Shown: positions 16,524 through 25,131 of the stretch, one piece after another
How positions within the stretch are numbered: the first letter of the stretch is position 1
Layout of the letters: each line of letters opens with the position of its first letter
Origin: Rhodanobacteraceae bacterium UBA703
GTDB taxonomy: Bacteria; Pseudomonadota; Gammaproteobacteria; Xanthomonadales; Rhodanobacteraceae
Length of the DNA: 35,280 bases
Assembly (NCBI GenBank): GCA_002297645.1
Contig: DBMH01000208.1
Span: forward strand, 2,903-38,182
Direction: 5' to 3'
Made by a program: the position numbers and the translations under genes
The notes under the pieces: generated by a model
Database searches by the model: none
Seen by the model: the letters and a program-made list of their open reading frames with translations, nothing else
What the model was told of the DNA's origin: nothing

Positions 16524-17051
16524 ATGCGCATGAACAAGTATCAGGGCTTTACGTTGATCGAGTTGATGATCGTGATCGCGATCATCGCGATACTCGCCGC
16601 CATCGCCGTTCCAGCGTATCAGGACTATGTCGTACGCGCGAAACTGACGGAAGCCTTCAACCAGGTGATGGGCGTGAAGGCGGATGTGGGAAGCGCCTTT
16701 GCCAGTGGCGGAACCGCGGGTGTTGCGCGGATCGCAGACAGCTACCTCAACGGCAACAACAGTACCAGCAGCAAGTACGTGCAATTCATCGAAGTCAACG
16801 AAGAAGGCATCATCACCGCCGTCATCGCCGCTAACGCCACCAACGGCATCCCGACCGGTCTCAATGGCGGTACATTCACACTGACGCCCCAGTTGTCGAC
16901 CGCGAATGGTTTCGTCGCCCTTGACGACAATGAAACTGGCCGAACGGATTGGGCATGTGCATCCGCCTCCCATGCCGTCGCGGACTATCGTCAGATGCTT
17001 TACACCACCGGTACCCTACCCCCCAAGTACTTGCCGGCCGAGTGTCGCTGA
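16524..17051 (+). CDS. Type IV pilin, copy 2
   Basis: The 175-residue prepilin has an 8-residue leader (MRMNKYQG), cut before FTLIELMIVIAIIAILAAIA. The hydrophobic helix is nearly identical to that of copy 1. The globular part is diverged but shares NNSTSSKYV-like and PPKY-PAECR blocks and the two cysteines of the C-terminal loop (DWAC ... AECR). It is an alternative pilin or a minor partner of copy 1, probably from an old tandem duplication. AGGGGG six bases before the ATG at 16524 fixes the start; the longer open frame upstream covers the terminator and is not coding. I see no sigma-54 element for it. It may be expressed weakly, by read-through or from an unseen promoter, and be co-transcribed with the GT-C gene. 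Confidence 0.93.
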   Translation: MRMNKYQGFTLIELMIVIAIIAILAAIAVPAYQDYVVRAKLTEAFNQVMGVKADVGSAFASGGTAGVARIADSYLNGNNSTSSKYVQFIEVNEEGIITAVIAANATNGIPTGLNGGTFTLTPQLSTANGFVALDDNETGRTDWACASASHAVADYRQMLYTTGTLPPKYLPAECR

Positions 17052-17165
17052 CGAACCGCCTCGGAACTTGAACGATCGGCGCTGCTCGCAAGGATCACAT
17101 TGCAGTCGGGACTGCCGCACCGTCCGCCGATTGCACTTGTCGACACTGCCCCCTAGGCTGCGTAG

Positions 17166-19079
17166 ATGACTTCGTTCGTTTCGCGGCGATACAGCAGCGC
17201 GGTGGTGGCTGTCGCACTGCTCCTGACTGTCCTCGTCTACTACCCCGGCCTATCCGGTGGCTGGTTCTTCGACGACTACCCGAACATCGTGGACAACCCG
17301 GACGTGCAGCCGGTCCGCCTGGGTGCCGCCGAGTTGCTCACAGCGGCCGCCTCCTCACCGGCCAGCGACATTGGCCGCCCTCTGGCCTCGCTGAGCTTCG
17401 TTGCGAACCATGCCGTCAACGGCATGGCCCCATTTGGCTGGAAAGCCACAAACCTCGCCCTCCATCTCGTCAATGGCTGCTTGGTGTTCTTGCTCTCCCG
17501 CATCCTGCTGCTGGAAGCATCACGCCGGCAAGCGGTCAATCGTCCCGTATTGACCGCAGCGTTGATCGCACTCGGATGGTTGCTGCTGCCGATCAACCTG
17601 ACTCCGGTCCTGATGGTGGTACAACGCATGGAGAGCCTCGCCAATCTCTTCGTGTTGGCCGGCCTGATCGGCTATCTGCTCGGAAGACGGCGAATGCTGA
17701 CGGACGGCAGTGGCTTCGCGCAGTGTCTGGCCAGTCTGATGGTGCCCACCACACTCGGCGCGCTGGCCAAGGAAACAGCGGTCATGCTGCCTCTGTACGC
17801 GGCACTGGCCGAATGGGCACTGTTCCGGTTCCGCACCCCTACAAGTCGTATCGACCGTCGCATTTCGATGCTGTTCGCCGCAATGCTCGTACTTCCCGCG
17901 ATCGTCGGCTTGGCTTGGTTGCTGCCAGGGCTCCTCAAGCCCGAAACATGGGCCACGCGCGATTTCACGCTATCGACGCGCCTGCTCAGCGAGGCGCGCA
18001 TCGTCCTGGACTACGTCGGCTGGTGCCTGCTGCCACTGCCGCAGTCACTTTCGTTCTATCACGACGACTTCGTCGTATCGCAAGGACTGCTGTCTCCCTG
18101 GACGACACTCGCCAGCATGATCACACTGATCGTGCTCGTCGCCATCCTGCCCTGGCTTGCACGGCGCCAGCCCCTGACCGCGCTCGGGATCGCATGGTTC
18201 CTCGGAGCGCACACGCTTACCGGCACAGTTCTTCCTCTGGAGCTGGTCTTCGAGCATCGCAACTATTTCGCCAGCCTCGGCCTGCTGCTGGCGCTTGTTC
18301 CATGGTTGATCGCTCCCGACGCCGCGTATGCCCGGATACGTCATCTCCTGCTGGGAATACTGATGCTGTGGTGGGGCAGCCTCACGGCCTGGACGGCCCA
18401 TGCATGGGGCGATCCCCTGCGATTGGCGCACGAACTCGCCATCCGCGCCCCTGAATCACCTCGTGCACAATTCGGATACGGCAAAGCGCTGCTTGCGGGC
18501 AGCGACTATGACCCCGCTTCACCGCAGTTCATGCTGGCCGTAGCCGCATTGGAGCATGCGGGTTCCATTCCCGGCTCCTCAGCACTTCCCGAACAAACGT
18601 TGATCCTCATCCACAGCCTGACGCATCAACCAGTGGAGCAACGCTGGTGGGCCAGCCTGATTACCAAGCTCGCCGCCAAGGCGCCCAGCAGCGAAAACGT
18701 CGATGCACTGGGCGCCCTGACCCGGTGCGCGCGCAATGGCCATTGCGACCTGCCCCATGACGCGATGCAGTCCGCATTTGATGCAGCCGGCGCCCACCCT
18801 CGCAAGAATGCCAAACTGCTGACCATTCATGGCGACTGGGCGTGGAACGTGCTTGGCGACCGTACTAAGGGCGAACACTACGCCAGCACCGCCGTCGATG
18901 CGCGCCCGAACGACGCCGACGCCCGCATCACGCTGGCACGCATGAACATCGCGCTCGGCAATATGGCGAAGGCCCGAGAGCAACTCGACGCATTGCGGAG
19001 CCTTAACCGCCTGGGACGTATTGACGCCGAGCTGACCGAACTGCGGCGTCTCATCGAAGCCCGAGAGGGGCGTGACTAA
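17166..19079 (+). CDS. GT-C-type membrane protein with C-terminal TPR region, candidate pilin/surface glycosyltransferase
   Basis: The 637-residue protein has about 11 transmembrane helices (residues 10-425) and a soluble C-terminal part (about 430-637). The soluble part is helical and repeat-like (PNDADARITLARMNIALGN near the end), consistent with TPRs. The first loop carries FFDDYPNIVDNP with D36/D37, an acidic pair typical of metal-dependent GT-C glycosyltransferases that use polyprenyl-phosphate sugars. ALAKETAVMLPLY and LVFEHRNYFASLGL match the layout of TMTC-like O-mannosyltransferase relatives. GT-C enzymes act on the periplasmic side. Its position directly after two pilins suggests it glycosylates them, but the acceptor is inferred. 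No good ribosome-binding site is seen before the ATG at 17166. Confidence 0.75.
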   Translation: MTSFVSRRYSSAVVAVALLLTVLVYYPGLSGGWFFDDYPNIVDNPDVQPVRLGAAELLTAAASSPASDIGRPLASLSFVANHAVNGMAPFGWKATNLALHLVNGCLVFLLSRILLLEASRRQAVNRPVLTAALIALGWLLLPINLTPVLMVVQRMESLANLFVLAGLIGYLLGRRRMLTDGSGFAQCLASLMVPTTLGALAKETAVMLPLYAALAEWALFRFRTPTSRIDRRISMLFAAMLVLPAIVGLAWLLPGLLKPETWATRDFTLSTRLLSEARIVLDYVGWCLLPLPQSLSFYHDDFVVSQGLLSPWTTLASMITLIVLVAILPWLARRQPLTALGIAWFLGAHTLTGTVLPLELVFEHRNYFASLGLLLALVPWLIAPDAAYARIRHLLLGILMLWWGSLTAWTAHAWGDPLRLAHELAIRAPESPRAQFGYGKALLAGSDYDPASPQFMLAVAALEHAGSIPGSSALPEQTLILIHSLTHQPVEQRWWASLITKLAAKAPSSENVDALGALTRCARNGHCDLPHDAMQSAFDAAGAHPRKNAKLLTIHGDWAWNVLGDRTKGEHYASTAVDARPNDADARITLARMNIALGNMAKAREQLDALRSLNRLGRIDAELTELRRLIEAREGRD

Positions 19080-19213
19080 CCCCGAAAGTACCGACGGGAT
19101 GACACGCGCCCCAGCTGATGCGTGATCGGTACCTTGGCCCTCGGGACGTCCCCTGAGACTCGCCGCTCGCGACTTCCCTCCTGAAGAAGTCGTTCGAAAG
19201 ATGACGCCCCCGG

Positions 19214-19235
19214 GAACAAACGCCGAAGTCGGCGT
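19214..19235 (-). terminator. Possible terminator of the glycosyltransferase operon
   Basis: On the minus strand, ACGCCGA-CT-TCGGCGT forms a tight hairpin (19220-19235) followed by TTGTT, just past the stop of the last gene of the operon. The stem is short, so confidence is moderate. Confidence 0.5.
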
Positions 19236-19248
19236 ACTGTGCAGTTGC

Positions 19249-20427
19249 TCATTCCGGATCACTATCTTGCTCAGGCGAAGACCAAAGGCCGAGATGCAGT
19301 TTCCAGATGTCCGCCAGTCTCTCGCCTCCCAAATGCTGCGAATAGTAGTCACGAGCCGCACGAGCCAGCATTTGGCGCTTGCCATCCTCTGCAGCCAAGG
19401 CGGTAATTGCATCTGCCAGAGAGTCTGCGCTCGGTACGATAGCCAGCACCGGTAACGGTGGCACCGATTCTGGAAGACCGAAGGGCCGCTGCGTGATGAC
19501 TGCCTTGCCGGTGGCCAATGCCAAGTAGAGCTTGAAGGCGAGCACTCGCGCCGCTTTTCCGTCGCCACCGAATACACCGAGGCAAATGTCGGCCCGAGAT
19601 AATTCTCCCGCCAACGCCGACGCGGGAATCCAGCCACGAATCCAGCGCACCCTCGGATTCCCGTCGAGCAGCGGCGCGGCCTCATCGGCTTGCTGGCCAT
19701 CGCCGATCAACACGAATTCCAGATCGTCCCGGTCTCGCAACCGGTGAATCGCATTGGCGATGATGCTCGTCCCTTGCAATGGAACGAAGGTCCCGATGAA
19801 GAGGACGCGCAATGGAGTACTCGACTCCCCCTGGGTGCCAGCGGGGAAATGGCCAAACACGCGCTCGTCGATTGCCAACGGAAAAGCCAGAATCGAAGTA
19901 CGCGGTACACCGTAGGTCGAAGCCACGTGGTCGGCATTCGCCGAAGTATCCACCACGACCTTGTAGGCTGCACGCAATGCACGAGCCTCGACTCGCCGCA
20001 ACCCGCGCGAAATCGCGCCGGCAGCACATCCCACGCGTCGATCCTGAAAAAGCGTATCCCAGACAGTTATGTAGGCATCGCAGAGACATCGAGGACGCCA
20101 GCGTCGCGGAACCCAGGACAGCTGCCACAGCAAGAACATCGACGGATACGGCACGTAAACGAGATCGTTCCGCCGAGCGACTGCGAGCAGCCGCACGGCG
20201 GATATCAGATTCCCGAGGCACAGGCGCAGCAATCCCATCAGGGCTCGCGCGCGCGGCCGACGCACCGCCGTCCAGAGATGGAATCCTTCCGGCATCCAAC
20301 CGCCGTATTCGCGCACGTCCACGTTCAACCGCTCGCGAAGGATCCTGAGTGTATTGGTTGCATTTGGGTAGCCGTCGCCACGCATTCCCATTCCAGCGAC
20401 GAACAAACGAATCCGGGGTGAACTCAT
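19249..20427 (-). CDS. GT-B glycosyltransferase (GT4-like)
   Basis: The 392-residue soluble protein has two Rossmann-like halves. The N-terminal half begins MSSPRIRLFVAGMGMRGDGYPN. The C-terminal half contains LRVLFIGTFVPLQGTSIIANAI, then EFVLIGDGQQADEAAPLL and FKLYLALATGKAVITQRPFGLPESVP, the donor-binding pattern of the GT4 clan. It probably transfers a nucleotide-activated sugar on the cytoplasmic side. The ATG at 20427 overlaps the stop of the preceding flippase-like gene (ATGA), a sign of tight translational coupling. It is the last gene of the four-gene minus-strand operon inside the pilus locus. The sugar and acceptor cannot be read from sequence. Confidence 0.8.
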   Translation of the reverse strand: MSSPRIRLFVAGMGMRGDGYPNATNTLRILRERLNVDVREYGGWMPEGFHLWTAVRRPRARALMGLLRLCLGNLISAVRLLAVARRNDLVYVPYPSMFLLWQLSWVPRRWRPRCLCDAYITVWDTLFQDRRVGCAAGAISRGLRRVEARALRAAYKVVVDTSANADHVASTYGVPRTSILAFPLAIDERVFGHFPAGTQGESSTPLRVLFIGTFVPLQGTSIIANAIHRLRDRDDLEFVLIGDGQQADEAAPLLDGNPRVRWIRGWIPASALAGELSRADICLGVFGGDGKAARVLAFKLYLALATGKAVITQRPFGLPESVPPLPVLAIVPSADSLADAITALAAEDGKRQMLARAARDYYSQHLGGERLADIWKLHLGLWSSPEQDSDPE

Positions 20428-21377
20428 GCAGCGTCTCCTCCGCTGCGCGTTGTTCCGCCCATGAAGCACAGTGATGCAAGAAAAGCCAGAGCGTCGCCGG
20501 CGATGCTGACCACACGCACCAGCAACGTGAGAAGAAGCACCTGTTCGTCGGCACCGTGCCCTTGCAGCATCAGCACCATGAGTCCTTCCCGAGCCCCCAG
20601 CCCTGCAGGCGCACCTGGCACGAGGAATCCCAGTATCCACGAAAGCGAGAAAACCGCCGTGGCGAGCGCAAAGCCGACTTCGTGCCCTATGCCGAGCGCA
20701 CGAGCGATCATCCAAAGACCTGCCCCAACTACGAGATAGTTACCGATGTAGTAAGGCATGGCCTGACAGGTGGCTCGAAAACCCGGCGTTCCCCCTGACC
20801 ATTCCACCAATCGCCCCCATAGGCCACTCCTCCGCTCTCCTCCGGGCCGGATGTCCAGGCAGGCGAGCAATACACAAGCGGCACAGACCATTGCACTGAA
20901 GTAGACGAGCCAATGCACGGCAAGTCCTCCCTTAGCCAGCGGCGCCCCGCTGACCGCCAGCATGACGGCCCCTGTGACGACGCTCGCACAGACGGTCAAG
21001 CCCGTCTCCTGCAGTATGCAGACCACATAAGCCCTCGGGGGAATGCCGCGTCTGATTCCCAACAGCGCACGACTGACGTGTTGCGCGACGTTCCCCGGGA
21101 CGTATCTGGATACCTGGGTGAATGAAAGCAGTTGCGTCAGCTCTCCCGTTGATCGGTATACGGCCTGGCGTCGCAACAGCACGCTCCAGGCGGCTCCGGT
21201 GAAGGGATAGATCAATACGTAGCCAGCGATTGCAAGAAACGTCGCAACCAGCACTTCGGGCCGACGCAGGGCATCTCCTGCCGTAGCCAAATCGAACCGC
21301 GACGCGGCGTACCAGAGGAAGTAGCCAGCCAGCCCCAGCGCCGCAATCATCGACAAGGCACGCCAAGATCTGCTCAT
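20424..21377 (-). CDS. Flippase-like / lysylphosphatidylglycerol-synthase TM-domain family membrane protein
   Basis: The 317-residue protein has about eight hydrophobic helices. SFTQVSRYVPGNVAQHVSRALLGIRRGI, followed by an ETGLTVCASVVTGAVML helix, resembles the conserved core of the UPF0104/LPG_synthase_TM family. Members include the membrane half of MprF and many proteins in polysaccharide clusters that are thought to flip or bind lipid-linked substrates. The soluble aminoacyl-transferase half of MprF is absent. The ATG at 21377 overlaps the methyltransferase stop, and the gene's own stop overlaps the next start, so three genes are fused by 4-nt overlaps. Moving a lipid-linked sugar across the inner membrane is the most likely job, by context. 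Confidence 0.72.
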   Translation of the reverse strand: MSRSWRALSMIAALGLAGYFLWYAASRFDLATAGDALRRPEVLVATFLAIAGYVLIYPFTGAAWSVLLRRQAVYRSTGELTQLLSFTQVSRYVPGNVAQHVSRALLGIRRGIPPRAYVVCILQETGLTVCASVVTGAVMLAVSGAPLAKGGLAVHWLVYFSAMVCAACVLLACLDIRPGGERRSGLWGRLVEWSGGTPGFRATCQAMPYYIGNYLVVGAGLWMIARALGIGHEVGFALATAVFSLSWILGFLVPGAPAGLGAREGLMVLMLQGHGADEQVLLLTLLVRVVSIAGDALAFLASLCFMGGTTRSGGDAA

Positions 21378-22174
21378 GCCTTTCGCGCCAGCACCAAGTA
21401 TCCACTGCCCCAGTCGGTATTCCGCGCCCAATATTGCAGCGTCAACGCACTACACAGCATCGCCCTTCCCGGGAGCGAGTTCAGAAGCCCGCCAAGACGA
21501 AGGTAGTGACGGCGATCGATGCCGCTCTTCGCAGTTGCCGCGTCCCGTGGGGCGGCGCCGTCGCGAATCAGCATGCGGCGATAAACGAAGTTGCCGACCC
21601 ATTCCGTCAAATTGGCCAATGGAAACCCGTAACACTCGATTCGATCCACGCGGAATCCTGCCTCTTCCACGCGCCTCACAAGGAAGGATCGATCGTATCG
21701 CCGCCAATGGCCCGCCCAGACATCTCCACTCCCCCAGCGTTTCTGGTGTGCGGGAACGGACAGAAGAAGCACGCCCCCCTCACCCAACCATCCGTGCCAC
21801 TCCCGTAAAGCGGCCGCATCGTCCTCGATATGCTCCAGTACGTCGAAGGAGCAGACCACGTCGAACCTCCGGCACCATGAAGCGTCTGAATCGGAAGTCA
21901 CCTGATGCGCACTCCCACAATGCAACGCCAGACGCCTCGCCAGGGCTGCCGCCTGGGCCGAAGTCTCCAGACCGACGACGTCCAACCCGCGCGCGGCAAG
22001 TTCGCAGAGCAACGCCCCTGCGCCACACCCCACCTCGAGCACCCGAGTGGCTGGCACTTCGTCCAGGGCCGACAGGACGCGCGCGCGCCGCAACAGGTAG
22101 CGCAAAGGAGGAACCCAGCCGACGTCAGGAGCAACAATGCCGAGAAGTCCTCCTCGTGATGCCGGCATTCTCAC
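21374..22174 (-). CDS. Class I SAM-dependent methyltransferase
   Basis: The 266-residue protein has the SAM-binding motif I VLEVGCGAGALLCELAARG (45-63), an acidic motif II (VVGLETS) and motif IV-like FDVVCSFDVLEHIEDD, typical of the Methyltransf_11/23 group. LSVPAHQKRWGSGDVWAGHWRRYDR follows, a pattern common in methyltransferases of polysaccharide clusters. It could methylate a sugar or a lipid carrier-linked glycan made by the neighbouring enzymes. A second ATG six bases into the gene (22168) is an equally possible start. It begins 34 bp after the stop of the GT2 gene. Confidence 0.8.
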   Translation of the reverse strand: MRMPASRGGLLGIVAPDVGWVPPLRYLLRRARVLSALDEVPATRVLEVGCGAGALLCELAARGLDVVGLETSAQAAALARRLALHCGSAHQVTSDSDASWCRRFDVVCSFDVLEHIEDDAAALREWHGWLGEGGVLLLSVPAHQKRWGSGDVWAGHWRRYDRSFLVRRVEEAGFRVDRIECYGFPLANLTEWVGNFVYRRMLIRDGAAPRDAATAKSGIDRRHYLRLGGLLNSLPGRAMLCSALTLQYWARNTDWGSGYLVLARKA

Positions 22175-22208
22175 GTGTGTGCCCGCTTGTGGCCCGAGGT
22201 ATCGGGCA

Positions 22209-23066
22209 TCAGGAATCGCGACGATATGTCAGGCTGGTGATCTGCTCTGAAATCAAGCCGATCAGAAAAACGATCACTGCCGCGCTGAACAGCAATGCGC
22301 TCATGTTGGTGAAGCGATGATGGGCAAGGTAGGTGTAGGCGTAGTAACCGGAACCGAGGAGGAAGAACGCTCCGCTGGTCGGTAGAAAGAGCTTCAACGG
22401 GGAATACAACGTGGCGATCTTGAAGATGATCAGGAGGAAACGGACGCCATCCTTGACCGGACGGATATGGCTCGCGGTACCGACGCGTCTGTAGATGGGA
22501 ACCGGCTCGTATGCCACTGCATACGCGCTGCGGAAGAACGCCATTGTGCACGTCGTCGGGTAGGAAAACCCGTTCGGGAGCAGATGCAGGAACTCCTTGA
22601 ACCTTTCCGACCGTACAGCCCGGAAACCCGAAGTGAGATCCTTCACATTGAACCCGGTCATGCGACTGGCAAGCCAGTTGTAGAACATGTTGGCCATACC
22701 GCGTTGGAAGCTCGCCTGTCCATCCGCGCCACGAGCACCGACGACCATGTCGTATCCTTCGTCGAGCCGATCGAGAAGGCGCTGGATCAGCGCAGGATCG
22801 TGCTGGCCATCAGCATCCATGAAGACGATCACGTCCCCGGCCGCCGCCCGGGCTCCCCGTTTGATCGCCGCGCCATTCCCCATGGAATAGGGATTTCTGA
22901 GCACCGTCACACCGTGCGCAGCGCAAAGAGCCGCCGTGTCGTCGGAGGAGCCGTCGTCGACGACGATGATCTGTGCCGCGGGCTGTGCCGCCTTCAATCG
23001 AGGCAGCAGGGCGGACAATCCGTTGGATTCGTTCTTTGCGGGCAGGACGATGCTCAAGCTCGACAT
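22209..23066 (-). CDS. GT2-family polyprenyl-phosphate glycosyltransferase (DPM1/ArnC-like)
   Basis: The 285-residue protein opens with a GT-A domain: LSIVLPAKNESNGL, then IIVVDDGSSDDTAALC and the metal-binding DADGQHDP with D84 and D86. LTSGFRAVRSERFKEFL is the acceptor region typical of dolichyl/undecaprenyl-phosphate mannose or glucose synthases. Two C-terminal hydrophobic helices (about 228-275) anchor it in the membrane. Such enzymes make polyprenyl-phosphate-sugar, the donor that GT-C enzymes use on the far side of the membrane. That makes it a natural partner of the GT-C/TPR protein encoded 3 kb away. It is the first gene of the operon and is divergent from pilB. Confidence 0.85.
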   Translation of the reverse strand: MSSLSIVLPAKNESNGLSALLPRLKAAQPAAQIIVVDDGSSDDTAALCAAHGVTVLRNPYSMGNGAAIKRGARAAAGDVIVFMDADGQHDPALIQRLLDRLDEGYDMVVGARGADGQASFQRGMANMFYNWLASRMTGFNVKDLTSGFRAVRSERFKEFLHLLPNGFSYPTTCTMAFFRSAYAVAYEPVPIYRRVGTASHIRPVKDGVRFLLIIFKIATLYSPLKLFLPTSGAFFLLGSGYYAYTYLAHHRFTNMSALLFSAAVIVFLIGLISEQITSLTYRRDS

Positions 23067-23398
23067 GATGTTCCCTTAGGTGGCTCCGAGATCATAGCGC
23101 GCTACAACGACGGAACACGGAGATCAACTCCATAGCCTGCCGCCCCCGTCGGCTCGGCACTTCTAGCGGCCAACCGTGCTGCGCGCTGCACAATTGGCCC
23201 ACATGAGGGGATGCAGATGCATCGCCCAATGCCTACCGAGTATCGGGACAGATGCGGTGCCTCCGGGTGGTTTGCTTCCTGTGCCGACAGGAGTAGGCGG
23301 ATGGGTATCGGCACGCCCAGTCCGTGGCGGACGTCATGTTCAGCGCGTTCAAATTGCGTTACATTCGCTGCGACTTCAGGGGTTTGCACGCAGTTCCT
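23067..23398. other. Divergent spacer between the glycosyltransferase operon and pilB
   Basis: About 332 bp without a convincing gene. GTGCCGA (23281-23287) and TCGGCAC (23308-23314) form a 7-bp inverted repeat, and a third TCGGCAC lies near 23155. TACATT near 23361 is a possible -10 for pilB. I found no -24/-12 sigma-54 element. A 95-codon frame on the minus strand has no recognisable similarity. Confidence 0.4.
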
Positions 23399-25126
23399 AT
23401 GGCCACGCAGATGAATACGCCTCCACTTGCAGGCCTATCCGGTGTCGCGCGCCGGTTGGTTGTGGATGGTTTGTTGACCGAGGTCGACGCCCGCAAGGCC
23501 GTGGAAGAAGCGACCCGACAGAAGATTCCGCTCGGCGCATGGCTGATCGAGAACGGGCTGGTTCCCAGCCGCCAGGTCGCTTTGGCGTCGTCCACGGAAT
23601 TCGGGATGCCGCTGCTCGACCTGGATTCACTGGATCCGGCTCAACTGCCGATGAGCGTGGTACGCGAGGATCTGGTCACGCGACACAAGGCGCTGCCTCT
23701 CTTCAAGCGCGGCAACCGCCTGTTCGTCGGCATCGCGGATCCGACCAACCTGCGTGCACTGGACGAAATCAAGTTTCAATCCAACCACCTCATCGAGCCC
23801 ATCCTCGTCGACAGCGAGCAGCTCGAGCGCTCGATCGAGCAGGCACTCAATGCCACTGGCCCGTCGATCAGCGGCTTGGAGGATGCGGAAGGGCTCGAGA
23901 ATCTCGACTTGGGCTCGGTCAGCGAGGATGGCGACTCGACCGGCGTCGATGCCAACAGCAACGACGATGCTCCGGTCGTCAAGTTCGTCAACAAGGTCCT
24001 GGTCGACGCGATCAAGCGTGGCGCCTCGGACATCCACTTCGAACCGTACGAAACCGCCTATCGCGTGCGCTTTCGCATGGACGGCATGCTGCGTGCCGTG
24101 GCCGCCCCTCCGTCCAAGCTCAACGCGCGCATCGCTTCGCGCCTGAAGGTCATGAGCGGGCTCGACATCGCCGAACGCCGCGTGCCGCAGGACGGCCGCA
24201 TCAAGCTGAACCTGTCCAAATCCAAGGCGGTCGACTTCCGCGTCAGCACCTGCCCGACCCTGTTCGGCGAGAAGATCGTGCTGCGCATCCTCGACGGCTC
24301 CGCCGCCAAGATGGGCATCGAGAAGCTCGGCTACGAAGACGACCAGAAGCAGTTGTTCCTCGACGCCATCCAGAAGCCTTACGGAATGGTGCTGGTGACG
24401 GGACCGACCGGCTCCGGCAAGACCGTGTCGCTGTATACGGCGTTGAACATCCTGAACACCGAGGGGCGCAACATCTCGACGGTGGAAGACCCGGTCGAAA
24501 TCCGTTTGCCGGGCGTGAACCAGGTCCAGCAGAACAACAAGCGCGGCATGACGTTCGCCGCGGCACTGCGCTCTTTCCTGCGCCAGGATCCGGACGTGAT
24601 CATGGTCGGCGAGATCCGCGACCTCGAAACCGCCGAGATCGCGATCAAGGCAGCGCAGACCGGCCACATGGTGCTGTCCACGCTGCACACGAACGACGCG
24701 TCGCAGACGATTTCGCGTCTGATGAACATGGGCATCGCCCCCTACAACATCACCTCGTCCGTGACCCTCGTGATCGCGCAGCGACTCGCGCGCCGCCTGC
24801 ACGACTGCAAGCAACCCCTGTCTCTACCCCCTTCGGCCCTGCTCGCCGAGGGCTTCACGCAAAAGGAGATCGACGGTGGCCTGCAGATCTTCGACGCAGT
24901 CGGCTGTTCCGGCTGCAACGAAGGGTACAAAGGCCGCACGGGCATCTATCAGGTCATGCCAATGAACGAGGAGATCCAGAAGATCATTCTCGCCGGTGGC
25001 AGCGCCCTGCAGATCGCCGAACGCGCCAAGCTCGACGGCATCCGCGACCTGCGCGCCTCTGCCCTGTGGAAGGTCAAGCAGGGCGTGGTCAGCCTCGCCG
25101 AAATCAACCGCGTCACCAAGGATTAG
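23399..25126 (+). CDS. pilB: Type IV pilus extension ATPase PilB
   Basis: The 575-residue secretion ATPase has an N-terminal GspE/MshEN domain (about 10-150) and a RecA-like motor. Walker A is GPTGSGKT at 335-342, followed by the Asp box (VEDPVEIRLPGVNQVQ) and Walker B with DPDVIMVGEIRD, then the His box MVLSTLHTNDA. PilB powers pilus extension at the cytoplasmic face. The zinc-binding part is unusual: C503 and C506 (GCSGC) are present, but the first pair is reduced to RLHDCK with only C470, where many PilB proteins have CxxC. The ATG at 23399 is chosen because the frame upstream looks non-coding; an ATG at 23411 is the alternative. pilC follows after 5 bp. Confidence 0.95.
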   Translation: MATQMNTPPLAGLSGVARRLVVDGLLTEVDARKAVEEATRQKIPLGAWLIENGLVPSRQVALASSTEFGMPLLDLDSLDPAQLPMSVVREDLVTRHKALPLFKRGNRLFVGIADPTNLRALDEIKFQSNHLIEPILVDSEQLERSIEQALNATGPSISGLEDAEGLENLDLGSVSEDGDSTGVDANSNDDAPVVKFVNKVLVDAIKRGASDIHFEPYETAYRVRFRMDGMLRAVAAPPSKLNARIASRLKVMSGLDIAERRVPQDGRIKLNLSKSKAVDFRVSTCPTLFGEKIVLRILDGSAAKMGIEKLGYEDDQKQLFLDAIQKPYGMVLVTGPTGSGKTVSLYTALNILNTEGRNISTVEDPVEIRLPGVNQVQQNNKRGMTFAAALRSFLRQDPDVIMVGEIRDLETAEIAIKAAQTGHMVLSTLHTNDASQTISRLMNMGIAPYNITSSVTLVIAQRLARRLHDCKQPLSLPPSALLAEGFTQKEIDGGLQIFDAVGCSGCNEGYKGRTGIYQVMPMNEEIQKIILAGGSALQIAERAKLDGIRDLRASALWKVKQGVVSLAEINRVTKD

Positions 25127-25131
25127 AGCCC

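Noticed and set aside
23102..23389. A 95-codon minus-strand frame before pilB
   Set aside because: It has no recognisable domain and overlaps the promoter region of two divergent genes.
23067..23398. Sigma-54 promoter for pilB
   Set aside because: GGCAC occurs twice but never with GC at the required 10-bp spacing.
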